Source of the DNA: an uncultured Rhodospirillaceae bacterium
GTDB lineage: Bacteria > Pseudomonadota > Alphaproteobacteria > Thalassobaculales > Thalassobaculaceae
NCBI GenBank assembly: GCA_937891725.1
Contig: CALAHL010000029.1
Span: forward strand, 1 to 12,274
Length of the DNA: 12,274 bases
Direction: 5' to 3'
Under the pieces are notes generated by a model, which saw nothing but the letters and a program-made list of their open reading frames with translations, did no database searches and was not told where the DNA came from. This document shows, piece by piece, positions 6,832 through 12,274 of this stretch (the stretch's first letter is position 1; every line of letters starts with the position of its first letter). The position numbers were made by a program, and so were the translations under genes.

Positions 6832-7449
6832 TCAGGGCAGATTTTCGACGTTCACGCCCAGGGTGATCGCACCGATCGACTTGCCGTCCGCCGGATCGAC
6901 GATGGTGTGGCTGATCTGGCTCTGGAAGGTCTGCGAGCTGTCGTCGAACTCCACTTCGTCGATGAACATCGCGTCCGGACCGACACCGAAGGTCTTCTGG
7001 AACTTGCCTTCGTCGCCTTGCATGTAGTCGGAGGTCACATCGCTCTGCCCGACATTCAGGCCCTTGGCATCCATCACAAAGATCTCGGAGAAAATGCCGC
7101 CAGAGGAGTCCTTCTTACCCTTCAGGAACGTGGAGAGCGCATTGCCGAGGGTCGCGTTGATCATGTCTCCGCCACCGGCCTTCGCCTCGGCCCGCCACGC
7201 TTGATCGAGTTCTTCGATCTTCGCATCGTCGTAACTCGCCGTCGTCGCGTTCTGAGCCTTGATGGCATCGACGACAGCCGGATCGGACAGCCAGCCTTTA
7301 ACCTGCTCTTTGAAGACGGCCTCGATCTGCGGCGCAAATTCATTGGCGTGCGCGGATGTCACGAGTGCCGAACCGGCAATCAATCCGACCAGGACAAGGC
7401 TTGTCATTTTCAAGCAGGCAGCTTTGATTTTACATGCAACGTCGTACAT
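6832..7449 (-). CDS. Exported single-Cache/PDC-like domain protein, function unknown
   Basis: This predicted periplasmic protein has 205 residues. Residues 1-35 look like a signal peptide: basic N-terminus (KIKAACLK), hydrophobic core (TSLVLVGLIAGSALV) and an AHA cleavage site at 33-35. The mature part begins with helices (40-110), followed by a mixed region with SEIFVMDAKGLNVGQSD (121-137), TSDYMQGDE (139-147) and DPADGKSIGAITLGVN (185-200). These are the hallmarks of PDC/Cache-type extracellular sensor folds, but here there is no transmembrane anchor and no output domain. ATG 7449 is chosen because GGGAG (7457-7461, minus strand) precedes it by 7 bases; an upstream in-frame start at 7473 falls beyond that site. 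It converges on the Kef-type gene and is head to head with the MCP gene, suggesting a link to ligand sensing. The role is unproven. Confidence 0.85.
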   Translation of the reverse strand: MYDVACKIKAACLKMTSLVLVGLIAGSALVTSAHANEFAPQIEAVFKEQVKGWLSDPAVVDAIKAQNATTASYDDAKIEELDQAWRAEAKAGGGDMINATLGNALSTFLKGKKDSSGGIFSEIFVMDAKGLNVGQSDVTSDYMQGDEGKFQKTFGVGPDAMFIDEVEFDDSSQTFQSQISHTIVDPADGKSIGAITLGVNVENLP

Positions 7450-7456
7450 TTTTGCT

Positions 7457-7461
7457 CTCCC
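7457..7461 (-). promoter_or_regulatory. Ribosome binding site fixing the start of the Cache-like gene
   Basis: On the minus strand GGGAG, within AAGGGAGAG, stands 7 bases before ATG 7449. It rules out the start 24 bases further upstream, which would lie before this site. Confidence 0.6.
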
Positions 7462-7509
7462 TTCCGTAAGCAAAATTCTTCAAGGGCCGCCGGACGGACC
7501 GTGGCCTTG

Positions 7510-7539
7510 AATGTAAATTGCTGCCTGACGGTTTACATT
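7510..7539. promoter_or_regulatory. Inverted repeat AATGTAAA-N14-TTTACATT, candidate operator
   Basis: Perfect 8-base arms at 7510-7517 and 7532-7539 are separated by 14 bases, giving a symmetry centre at about 7524.5. The repeat lies in the 227-base region between the divergent Cache-like and MCP genes, about 60 bases upstream of the Cache-like start and about 140 upstream of the MCP start. Arm length and spacing suit a dimeric regulator binding across successive helix turns. The regulator is unknown and no function is shown. Confidence 0.4.
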
Positions 7540-7663
7540 TAGTTACCGAACATTCGGAGTTTGAAGGTTGGGCGGTTTTTTTCCGAATTTCGACTCAATC
7601 GCCTGAGCAACTTTTCATTAAGGAAGTTCTGCTTTAGTGCGCCTAAGATTAGTCGAATTTTGA

Positions 7664-7670
7664 AGGGGAG
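7664..7670 (+). promoter_or_regulatory. Ribosome binding site supporting the GTG start of the MCP
   Basis: AGGGGAG ends 6 bases before GTG 7677. The nearby ATG at 7672 is in another frame and only one base from the site, so it is not the start of this gene. Confidence 0.65.
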
Positions 7671-7676
7671 AATGCC

Positions 7677-10052
7677 GTGCGGATTGGTGCAAGGATCGGG
7701 GCGGGATACGCCGCCATCGTCGTGGTGACCTGCGTGCTCGGTGGGGCCGGCTGGTGGGCCTTGGATCGATATGCGGCGTCGGTCGGTGATGCCGAGTCCA
7801 TGCGCTTGATCGCTGATGACGTAACGGCTGCGAGTTTGAAGGTCGCGGAGTACCGGGGGACCCCGTCGTCCGATGCTGCCCAGGCCGTATTTGTTTCTTT
7901 GAGTGCTGGCCTTGAGAAGGCGGAAGCGGTTGGTGCCGACGGCATTGTAAAGGCGATCAACGATTTCGATGTGGCCTTCAAAGGCTATGTCGATCTGTCC
8001 GATGCCAGCATGACTCAATCTGAAAAGATGAACGACAGTGCCAATCGTCTGGAGGCTGCGGCAAGCCTGATCAAGAACCTGTCGTCCGAGCGGGTTGACG
8101 CGATGCGCAAGGTACGGGAACAGGCCGCTCTGGTTCAGAGTGAGCGCATGGAAACGTCCAGCGTCGCGGACAAGATGGTCGGTGCCTCGCTTCGGGCGCA
8201 GCGGGATGAAGCTCAGTATCGGGTCACCTTGAGCTCTGACGATGCCGAGGCGGCGCGTGAAGCGATCAAGAATATGTTCCTGTCGGTGCTGGCTCTGAAG
8301 AAGGCCTCTACGTCGGGTACCGAAAATGCCGCGATCACCAAGCTAGCAAAGAGCGTCGGGAACTATCGCAAGACATTCGAGGGCCTGACTGACGCGCCCC
8401 GATTTTCCGCCCAGGCGACCACCGCCATGGAGGAGCTCAGAAAATCAGCCCGCCAGATCGATACCTTCGCTAGCGTGATCGGTGCCCGTGAGGTCCAGGC
8501 CTATATCGAGGCCCGCATCGACGGTGAAAAGGCACAGGATGCCGTTGAGACGGCCATGGAAACGATGAGCCTCGCGACCGAATTGGTCGCACAGGTCCGT
8601 GCCCTCCAAGTCGCTCAGAAGGACGTTGAAGGCACGCAGGCAGCCCCCGAATTCGTCCAGGCAGTCAAAGATCGTCTGGTGGCAGCGAACGCCGTGATCG
8701 CCGGGCTGGATGAGCTCGTTGACGATGCTCAGGCGGCAGAAAGCGTCGCAGGTCTTCGGACGGCGGCAGACGGATACGAGGCGGCCTTCGAAGCGAGCAT
8801 CGCCGCGATGTTCAGCAAGAAACAATCGGCGGTCGATATGCAAGAGGCATCGCGTGTCGTTCTGACGGAGACGTCGGAGCGGATACAGAGTTTTGGCGAA
8901 AGCCGCGAGGCAGACGGGGACCTGGCCCGGGCCATGTTGATCACCGGTACCTTGGTCGCTGTGCTGTTGGCGATCGGTATCGCAATACTTCTGGCACGCA
9001 GCCTCGTCCGGCCGATCGGCTCGATGACCTCGGCAATGCAAAGCCTGGCCAACAATGACCTCTCGGTCGAGGTGCCAGGTTTGAACCGGAGTGATGAGAT
9101 TGCCGACATGGCGCAGGCGGTCCAGGTGTTCAAGGACAATGCCGAACGGGTGCACCGGCTCGAAGCTGAAGAGGAACAGCGGGTCGAGCGGGCGGAACAG
9201 GAGAAGCGGCGCGCGATGGGTGAGTTGGCCGATCATTTCGAAGGCTCGGTCGGAGGTGTGGTCCGAAACCTGATCTCCTTCGCCGAGGAGGTGCGGGCGC
9301 GCGCCGAGAACATGAAGACCGCCTCCAACGAAGCCGGTGAGCGGGCGACGGCTTGCGCGGGATCGTCGGAGCAGTCGAGCGCCAACGTCCAAGCGGTCTC
9401 GGCGGCCGCCGAGGAACTCGCGGCCACCGTCCATGAGATCGGCCGGCAGGTTGGCCAGGCTGCCTCCATGGCGAAACAGGCGAGTGACGAGACCGGCCGG
9501 GGCGACACCCAAGTCAAAGCCCTGGCGGAGACCGCCGCTCGGATCGGCGATGTCATCACCCTGATTCAGGACATCGCGGCCCAGACCAACTTGCTCGCGC
9601 TCAATGCGACGATCGAGGCGGCACGGGCAGGCGATGCCGGCAAGGGATTTGCGGTGGTGGCCAACGAGGTGAAATCGCTCGCCAGCCAAACCGCCAAGGC
9701 GACCGACGATATCCGTGTGCAGATCGAACAGGTCCAGGCCGCGAGCGAAGAGGTCGTGCTGGCCATTGGAGGGATCGGTTCCGCAGTGGCTCAGCTGGAC
9801 GAACTGAATGCCGCGGTCGCCAGTGCTGTCGAGGAGCAGGGCGCCACCACCCAAGAGATCGCCCGCAACACCCAGGAAGCGGCACAAGGCACGCAACAGG
9901 TGACCGACGCGATCGCCGAGGTCAACAGCGCGACCTTGAAAACCGGCGAGGACGCGGGCGAAGTGCTTCAGATGTGCGGCACGCTCTCGGAATCCGTCGA
10001 AACGCTTGAGCGGGAGGTCGAAAGCTTCCTGACCCGAGTGCGGTCGTCGTAA
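7677..10052 (+). CDS. Methyl-accepting chemotaxis protein with long helical periplasmic domain
   Basis: This is a transmembrane chemoreceptor of 791 residues that would control a CheA-CheW signalling array. The order is: TM1 about 8-28; periplasmic sensor about 30-415, predicted almost wholly helical and alanine-rich; TM2 about 419-440; HAMP about 441-495, starting after RSLVRPIGSM; a charged coiled coil; then the MCP signalling domain about 530-785. The conserved hairpin tip is at 629-672, with IQDIAAQTNLLALNATIEAA and GFAVVANEVKSLASQTAKAT. No C-terminal NWETF-like pentapeptide follows, so CheR/CheB tethering is not indicated. The sensor of about 385 residues is longer than a usual four-helix bundle (about 150) or a helical bimodular domain (about 250). 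The start is GTG 7677, supported by AGGGGAG. It diverges from the Cache-like exported protein and precedes a PAS gene. The ligand is unknown. Confidence 0.95.
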   Translation: MRIGARIGAGYAAIVVVTCVLGGAGWWALDRYAASVGDAESMRLIADDVTAASLKVAEYRGTPSSDAAQAVFVSLSAGLEKAEAVGADGIVKAINDFDVAFKGYVDLSDASMTQSEKMNDSANRLEAAASLIKNLSSERVDAMRKVREQAALVQSERMETSSVADKMVGASLRAQRDEAQYRVTLSSDDAEAAREAIKNMFLSVLALKKASTSGTENAAITKLAKSVGNYRKTFEGLTDAPRFSAQATTAMEELRKSARQIDTFASVIGAREVQAYIEARIDGEKAQDAVETAMETMSLATELVAQVRALQVAQKDVEGTQAAPEFVQAVKDRLVAANAVIAGLDELVDDAQAAESVAGLRTAADGYEAAFEASIAAMFSKKQSAVDMQEASRVVLTETSERIQSFGESREADGDLARAMLITGTLVAVLLAIGIAILLARSLVRPIGSMTSAMQSLANNDLSVEVPGLNRSDEIADMAQAVQVFKDNAERVHRLEAEEEQRVERAEQEKRRAMGELADHFEGSVGGVVRNLISFAEEVRARAENMKTASNEAGERATACAGSSEQSSANVQAVSAAAEELAATVHEIGRQVGQAASMAKQASDETGRGDTQVKALAETAARIGDVITLIQDIAAQTNLLALNATIEAARAGDAGKGFAVVANEVKSLASQTAKATDDIRVQIEQVQAASEEVVLAIGGIGSAVAQLDELNAAVASAVEEQGATTQEIARNTQEAAQGTQQVTDAIAEVNSATLKTGEDAGEVLQMCGTLSESVETLEREVESFLTRVRSS

Positions 10053-10103
10053 CGCACCTGAGTTCCCGTAGGGCGACCGCAACCTCGAATCGATGGCTGC
10101 ACG

Positions 10104-10119
10104 CCGCATTGCATTGCGG
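10104..10119. repeat. Short inverted repeat between the MCP and PAS genes
   Basis: CCGCATTGCATTGCGG matches its own reverse complement at 14 of 16 positions, with arms CCGCA (10104-10108) and TGCGG (10115-10119). It sits 52 bases after the MCP stop and 75 before the PAS start. No T-run follows, so it is not a clear intrinsic terminator; a protein-binding site is equally possible. Confidence 0.3.
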
Positions 10120-10193
10120 TATCGTTCGGTTGGGATGGTCAGGCGGGGAACCGGTCTTCCATCGACCCTTGTGGACACAGCAGCGGGTCTGGG

Positions 10194-10655
10194 ATGGCGT
10201 ATGATGATGTGGTGGCGGAAAGCTCGGACCCGCTGGTTCGGACGTTCCGGGATTTCTGGATGTCCAAACGATCGGGCGGGGCTTTGCCGTCGCGGGCTGA
10301 TTTCGATGTGATGGAATTCAGGCCTTGGTTCGGCCATGTGATCCTGATGGATGTGATCGAGGGTGGAAAGGACTTCCGATACCGGCTGATCGGAACGCAT
10401 ATCACCGAATTTCTGCGCCGCGATTTGACCGGCCGTCTGGTCTCGAACTGTTCATTCGACCGGGGGCTCGACAATGTCCTGGACAGCTTTCGTCGTCCCC
10501 TGATCACGGGCGGTCCGGTCATGCGATCCGGCAAGGTGGTGTGGTCGGTCGATCAGTCCTGGCACTACTACCACAGTGTGCATTGCCCGCTCGCCAGTGA
10601 TGGCGTGACACCCGATATGACCGTGGGCGTGGTGGTCTTCGGCCAAGCCGGATAA
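10194..10655 (+). CDS. PAS domain-containing protein (PAS_5 type)
   Basis: This small, soluble, single-domain protein of 153 residues has the layout of the PAS_5 family (Pfam PF07310, from memory), common in alphaproteobacteria and of unknown signalling role. An N-terminal helix (13-27, LVRTFRDFWMSKRSG) leads into LPSRADFDVMEF (31-42), then the PAS core strands HVILMDVIEG (48-57) and FRYRLIGTHI (61-70), the typical RDLTGR (76-81) and the C-terminal strands HSVHCPLA and TVGVVVFG (143-150). No kinase, cyclase or DNA-binding domain is attached. The ATG at 10194 gives the best-fitting N-terminus, although the ribosome site is weak (only GGG just upstream). The RraA-like gene follows after 33 bases on the same strand, so they may be cotranscribed. 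Proximity to the MCP gene may be incidental. Confidence 0.85.
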   Translation: MAYDDVVAESSDPLVRTFRDFWMSKRSGGALPSRADFDVMEFRPWFGHVILMDVIEGGKDFRYRLIGTHITEFLRRDLTGRLVSNCSFDRGLDNVLDSFRRPLITGGPVMRSGKVVWSVDQSWHYYHSVHCPLASDGVTPDMTVGVVVFGQAG

Positions 10656-10688
10656 CATCGGCGGCGTCACCCATTCGGAGCCGCACCC

Positions 10689-11342
10689 ATGACCACATCT
10701 CCCGACGCCCTGCGCGCCAAGCTGAGCGCGATCGGTACCAGCACACTGGCCAACGCGCTCGACGATCTCGACATCCACGGGGTCATCACCGGGCTGCGGG
10801 CGATCGTGCCCGGAATCAAGGCGATCGGCCCGGCCGTCACGGTGCGGGAGCGGACCGCCGCCAAGGGCAGCTTCCCGGTTTCCGATTTCAAGGTCGGCCA
10901 TATGATCGAGGCGGCGGGGGCCGGTGATGTGATCGTGGTGGAGAACGGTGGCGCCCCGGTCTCCACCTGGGGCGGCATGGCCAGCTACGCCGCCAAGCTC
11001 AAGGGGATCGGCGGGCTGCTGGTTGACGGCGGAGTGCGCGACTGGGAGGAGCAGCAGGACTTCCAGTTCCCGCTCTACGCCCGCCACATGGTGCCGACGC
11101 CCGGCAAGACCCGCATCAAGGTCGAGGCGATCGGCGAGCCGGTGGTGATCGAGGGCGTGGTAATCCGCCCCGGCGACTGGATCGTCGCCGACGGCTCCGG
11201 GATCTGCGTGCTGCCGGTCGAGAAGCTGGAGCAGCTGGTCGAGATGTCCGAACGCTTCGCAGCAGACGACGCGCAGGCGATGCGTGAGATGGACAAGGGT
11301 CTCACGTTCAAGGAAGCGCTGGCCAGGTTCGCGAAGATCTGA
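10689..11342 (+). CDS. RraA-like protein, probable HMG/oxaloacetate-type aldolase
   Basis: This is a cytosolic protein of 217 residues with the RraA fold. Family members include 4-hydroxy-4-methyl-2-oxoglutarate aldolases, which cleave to pyruvate using a divalent metal, and the RNase E regulator RraA. Landmarks are GDVIVVENGG (79-88), STWGGMASYAAKLKGIGGL (92-110), VDGGVRDWEE (112-121) and GDWIVADGSGICVLP (162-176). Gly96 and Arg117-Asp118 are spaced as G-x20-R-D, with an acidic residue at 121, which fits the aldolase metal/substrate motif as I recall it. An enzyme is therefore more likely than an RNase E inhibitor. GGAG (10677-10680) lies 8 bases before the ATG. The PAS gene ends 33 bases upstream. 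No aromatic-degradation genes (protocatechuate or gallate pathway) are adjacent to fix the substrate. Database names such as demethylmenaquinone methyltransferase for this family are misleading. Confidence 0.88.
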   Translation: MTTSPDALRAKLSAIGTSTLANALDDLDIHGVITGLRAIVPGIKAIGPAVTVRERTAAKGSFPVSDFKVGHMIEAAGAGDVIVVENGGAPVSTWGGMASYAAKLKGIGGLLVDGGVRDWEEQQDFQFPLYARHMVPTPGKTRIKVEAIGEPVVIEGVVIRPGDWIVADGSGICVLPVEKLEQLVEMSERFAADDAQAMREMDKGLTFKEALARFAKI

Positions 11343-11357
11343 GGGCTGTCGCGATTT

Positions 11358-11425
11358 GGCATAGCCGATTTCCCGTGATCAAGGGAACCGTCGTGCGGCC
11401 GCCACGGCACGTGCCGGGCTACGCC
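11358..11425. other. Spacer between convergent genes with nested inverted repeats
   Basis: The RraA-like and membrane-protein genes converge here with a gap of 76 bases. Three symmetric elements are visible: TTCCC (11370-11374)/GGGAA (11383-11387), the perfect palindrome CGGCACGTGCCG (11405-11416), and an outer pair GGCATAGCC (11358-11366)/GGCTACGCC (11417-11425), which in a minus-strand transcript would pair fully with one G-U. The outer arm includes the stop codon of the minus-strand gene. No T-run follows any stem, so a terminator role is only possible. Confidence 0.3.
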
Positions 11426-11946
11426 AAGTCGTCGTCACGGCGGTGTGTTCGATATCCGATCGCCGCAACGCCCACCGCTATCAATGCGCCATGCAATAGA
11501 AATATCGGGCTTTCCAGGAAAAATGTGTAATTTTCCATCGGGTCGATCTGTGAGACCGCCTGGACCACCCCCGTCCCGGCTGCCACGTCATCAAGCGGCT
11601 CAACCATGTCCCAGATGATTGTATAGGCGCTGTCGCCGAAGAAGACATAAGCGGACCCAAACAGGACAGCGAAGGCAATCACCGACCGTCTGACCAGGAA
11701 GAACAGGAGCAGCGCGACCGCGATGTAGAACAGCGTGGCTGCGGCGCTGACCGACCAGCTGAAGACGAAGGGGTCGGCGTCGGGCGTGTTGAGGTCCGGA
11801 TTCGCCAGCCAGTCCCGGTAGGTCGCCCAGGAATCCACGTATACGGCGGCAACGAACAAGACTATCAGGCCGAAGAAATATCTCCAGACCCGGAACTCGC
11901 CGTGGCCGTCTGGATCGACGATGAAAAAACCGTTGGTTTGAGTCAT
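11419..11946 (-). CDS. Unrecognised membrane protein with about four transmembrane helices
   Basis: This is a 175-residue protein that I do not recognise. Hydrophobic segments lie at about 24-40 (FFGLIVLFVAAVYV), 66-85 (VSAAATLFYIAVALLLFFLV), 88-112 (SVIAFAVLFGSAYVFFG) and 147-165 (PIFLLHGALIAVGVAAIGY). The loop between helices 1 and 2 (41-65) is rich in Asp, Asn and Pro, and the loop between 3 and 4 (113-146) is acidic. The C-terminus is RTHRRDDDLA. The N-terminus (MTQTNGFFIVDPDGHGEFRVWRY) is not a signal peptide. The ATG at 11946 is the start; the ribosome site is weak (GGA four bases upstream). It diverges from uvrB with 94 bases between the starts. Codon use looks like that of its neighbours and the ORF is uninterrupted, so it is probably a real gene. 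Confidence 0.7.
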   Translation of the reverse strand: MTQTNGFFIVDPDGHGEFRVWRYFFGLIVLFVAAVYVDSWATYRDWLANPDLNTPDADPFVFSWSVSAAATLFYIAVALLLFFLVRRSVIAFAVLFGSAYVFFGDSAYTIIWDMVEPLDDVAAGTGVVQAVSQIDPMENYTFFLESPIFLLHGALIAVGVAAIGYRTHRRDDDLA

Positions 11947-11970
11947 CGGTCCAGAGTGCCGTCGGTTGAT

Positions 11971-11984
11971 GACTTGGACAAGTC
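11971..11984. promoter_or_regulatory. Inverted repeat GACTTG-GA-CAAGTC in the divergent uvrB promoter region
   Basis: Perfect 6-base arms at 11971-11976 and 11979-11984 flank a 2-base centre, between the membrane-protein start and the uvrB start. An overlapping alternative pairing is CTTGG (11973-11977)/CCAAG (11986-11990). It could be an operator shared by the two genes. It does not match the alphaproteobacterial LexA box (GTTC-N7-GTTC type). Confidence 0.3.
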
Positions 11985-12040
11985 GCCAAGCAAGATCGTC
12001 CGACCTTTCCCTCGCGCGCCACCCGCCCTATCTTCCCGTT

Positions 12041-12274
12041 ATGAGCACCCAAGTCGCAAATCGTGAAAACACCGTGATTGACGCCCTCGTAGGGGCCACA
12101 CCGCCGGATTTGAAATCCGACGTGGCGCCGCAGGACGCGGGCAAGCCGTTTCAGATTGTCTGCGAGTTCGAGCCGGCGGGCGATCAGCCGCAGGCGATCA
12201 AGGAACTCATCGCCGGCGTGAAGAACGACGAGATGGATCAGGTGCTGCTGGGCGTCACCGGCTCGGGCAAGACC
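12041..12274 (+). CDS. uvrB: Excinuclease ABC subunit B (UvrB), 3'-truncated by window edge
   Basis: This is the DNA-damage-verifying helicase-like subunit of the UvrABC nucleotide excision repair complex; it is loaded by UvrA and recruits UvrC. Only the first 78 codons, out of roughly 700 expected, are present. From residue 37 the sequence follows the family: FQIVCEFEPAGDQPQAIKEL (37-56), then QVLLGVTGSGKT (67-78), the Walker A motif (helicase motif I), at which the window ends. The first 35 or so residues form a non-conserved extension, as in many alphaproteobacterial UvrB proteins. The ATG at 12041 is the only ATG near the expected N-terminus. It lacks a clear Shine-Dalgarno sequence, so the GTG at 12074 remains an alternative. 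The gene starts 94 bases from the divergent membrane-protein gene. Confidence 0.93.
   Translation, partial: MSTQVANRENTVIDALVGATPPDLKSDVAPQDAGKPFQIVCEFEPAGDQPQAIKELIAGVKNDEMDQVLLGVTGSGKT

Noticed and set aside
6760..7542. A 260-codon plus-strand frame opposite the Cache-like gene
   Set aside because: The minus-strand gene has a signal peptide, a ribosome site and sensor-domain motifs. The plus frame has none and starts inside the end of the antiporter gene.
7672..7674. ATG just before the MCP GTG start
   Set aside because: It is in a different frame from the MCP and only one base from the Shine-Dalgarno sequence, so it cannot start the receptor.
10093..10311. A 72-codon frame overlapping the start of the PAS gene
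   Set aside because: It has an Arg-rich shadow composition, overlaps a well-supported gene and has no ribosome site.
8445..10400. A 651-codon open frame on the minus strand, antisense to the MCP
   Set aside because: Same signature of a shadow frame (Arg/His/Asp/Gly-rich, no domain), while the MCP on the other strand is unmistakable.
10452..11087. A 211-codon minus-strand frame opposite the PAS and RraA-like genes
   Set aside because: It spans two plus-strand genes with clear family motifs, and its translation is His/Arg/Gly-rich without domains.

Overview
The window reads as high-GC bacterial chromosome, most likely from an alphaproteobacterium of the Rhodospirillales type. The reasons are strong GC preference at third codon positions, long meaningless antisense ORFs under real genes, frequent GTG/TTG starts with GGAG-like ribosome sites, a PAS_5-type single-PAS protein, an MCP of the alphaproteobacterial kind and a UvrB with an N-terminal extension. 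No sequence search was possible, so the lineage is an inference. I see no insertion sequence, prophage gene, CRISPR array, tRNA or rRNA.

Layout. (1) 2-2559, plus strand: the 3' part of leuC, leuD overlapping it by one base, then a TerC-family membrane protein 48 bases later. LeuC and LeuD are the two halves of an isopropylmalate-isomerase-type dehydratase; the LeuD carries a non-standard motif that may mark a paralogous pair. (2) 2560-2925: a 366-base spacer between convergent genes, with a conspicuous AT-rich island and no gene I can support. (3) 2926-4724, minus strand: a two-gene operon, a CaCA-family calcium/sodium antiporter followed 11 bases later by a pteridine-reductase-like (FolM-type) short-chain dehydrogenase. 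(4) 4725-6763, plus strand: a possible small ORF with a good ribosome site, then a KefB/KefC-type cation:proton antiporter with a C-terminal TrkA-N domain. (5) 6832-7449, minus strand: an exported single-Cache/PDC-like protein, head to head with a large methyl-accepting chemotaxis protein (7677-10052, plus); the shared 227-base region holds a clean inverted repeat. (6) 10194-11342, plus strand: a PAS_5-type protein and an RraA-like putative aldolase, 33 bases apart. (7) 11419-11946, minus strand: an unrecognised four-helix membrane protein, divergent from the 5' end of uvrB, which starts at 12041 and runs off the window just at its Walker A motif.

Themes. Three ion transporters (TerC, CaCA, Kef-type) lie within 5 kb, which may be coincidence. 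Most genes are ordinary. The most interesting part is the divergent pair of a free-standing periplasmic Cache-like protein and an MCP with an unusually long, all-helical sensor region; a ligand-capture partnership is possible but unproven. Nothing here is a clear-cut new system.
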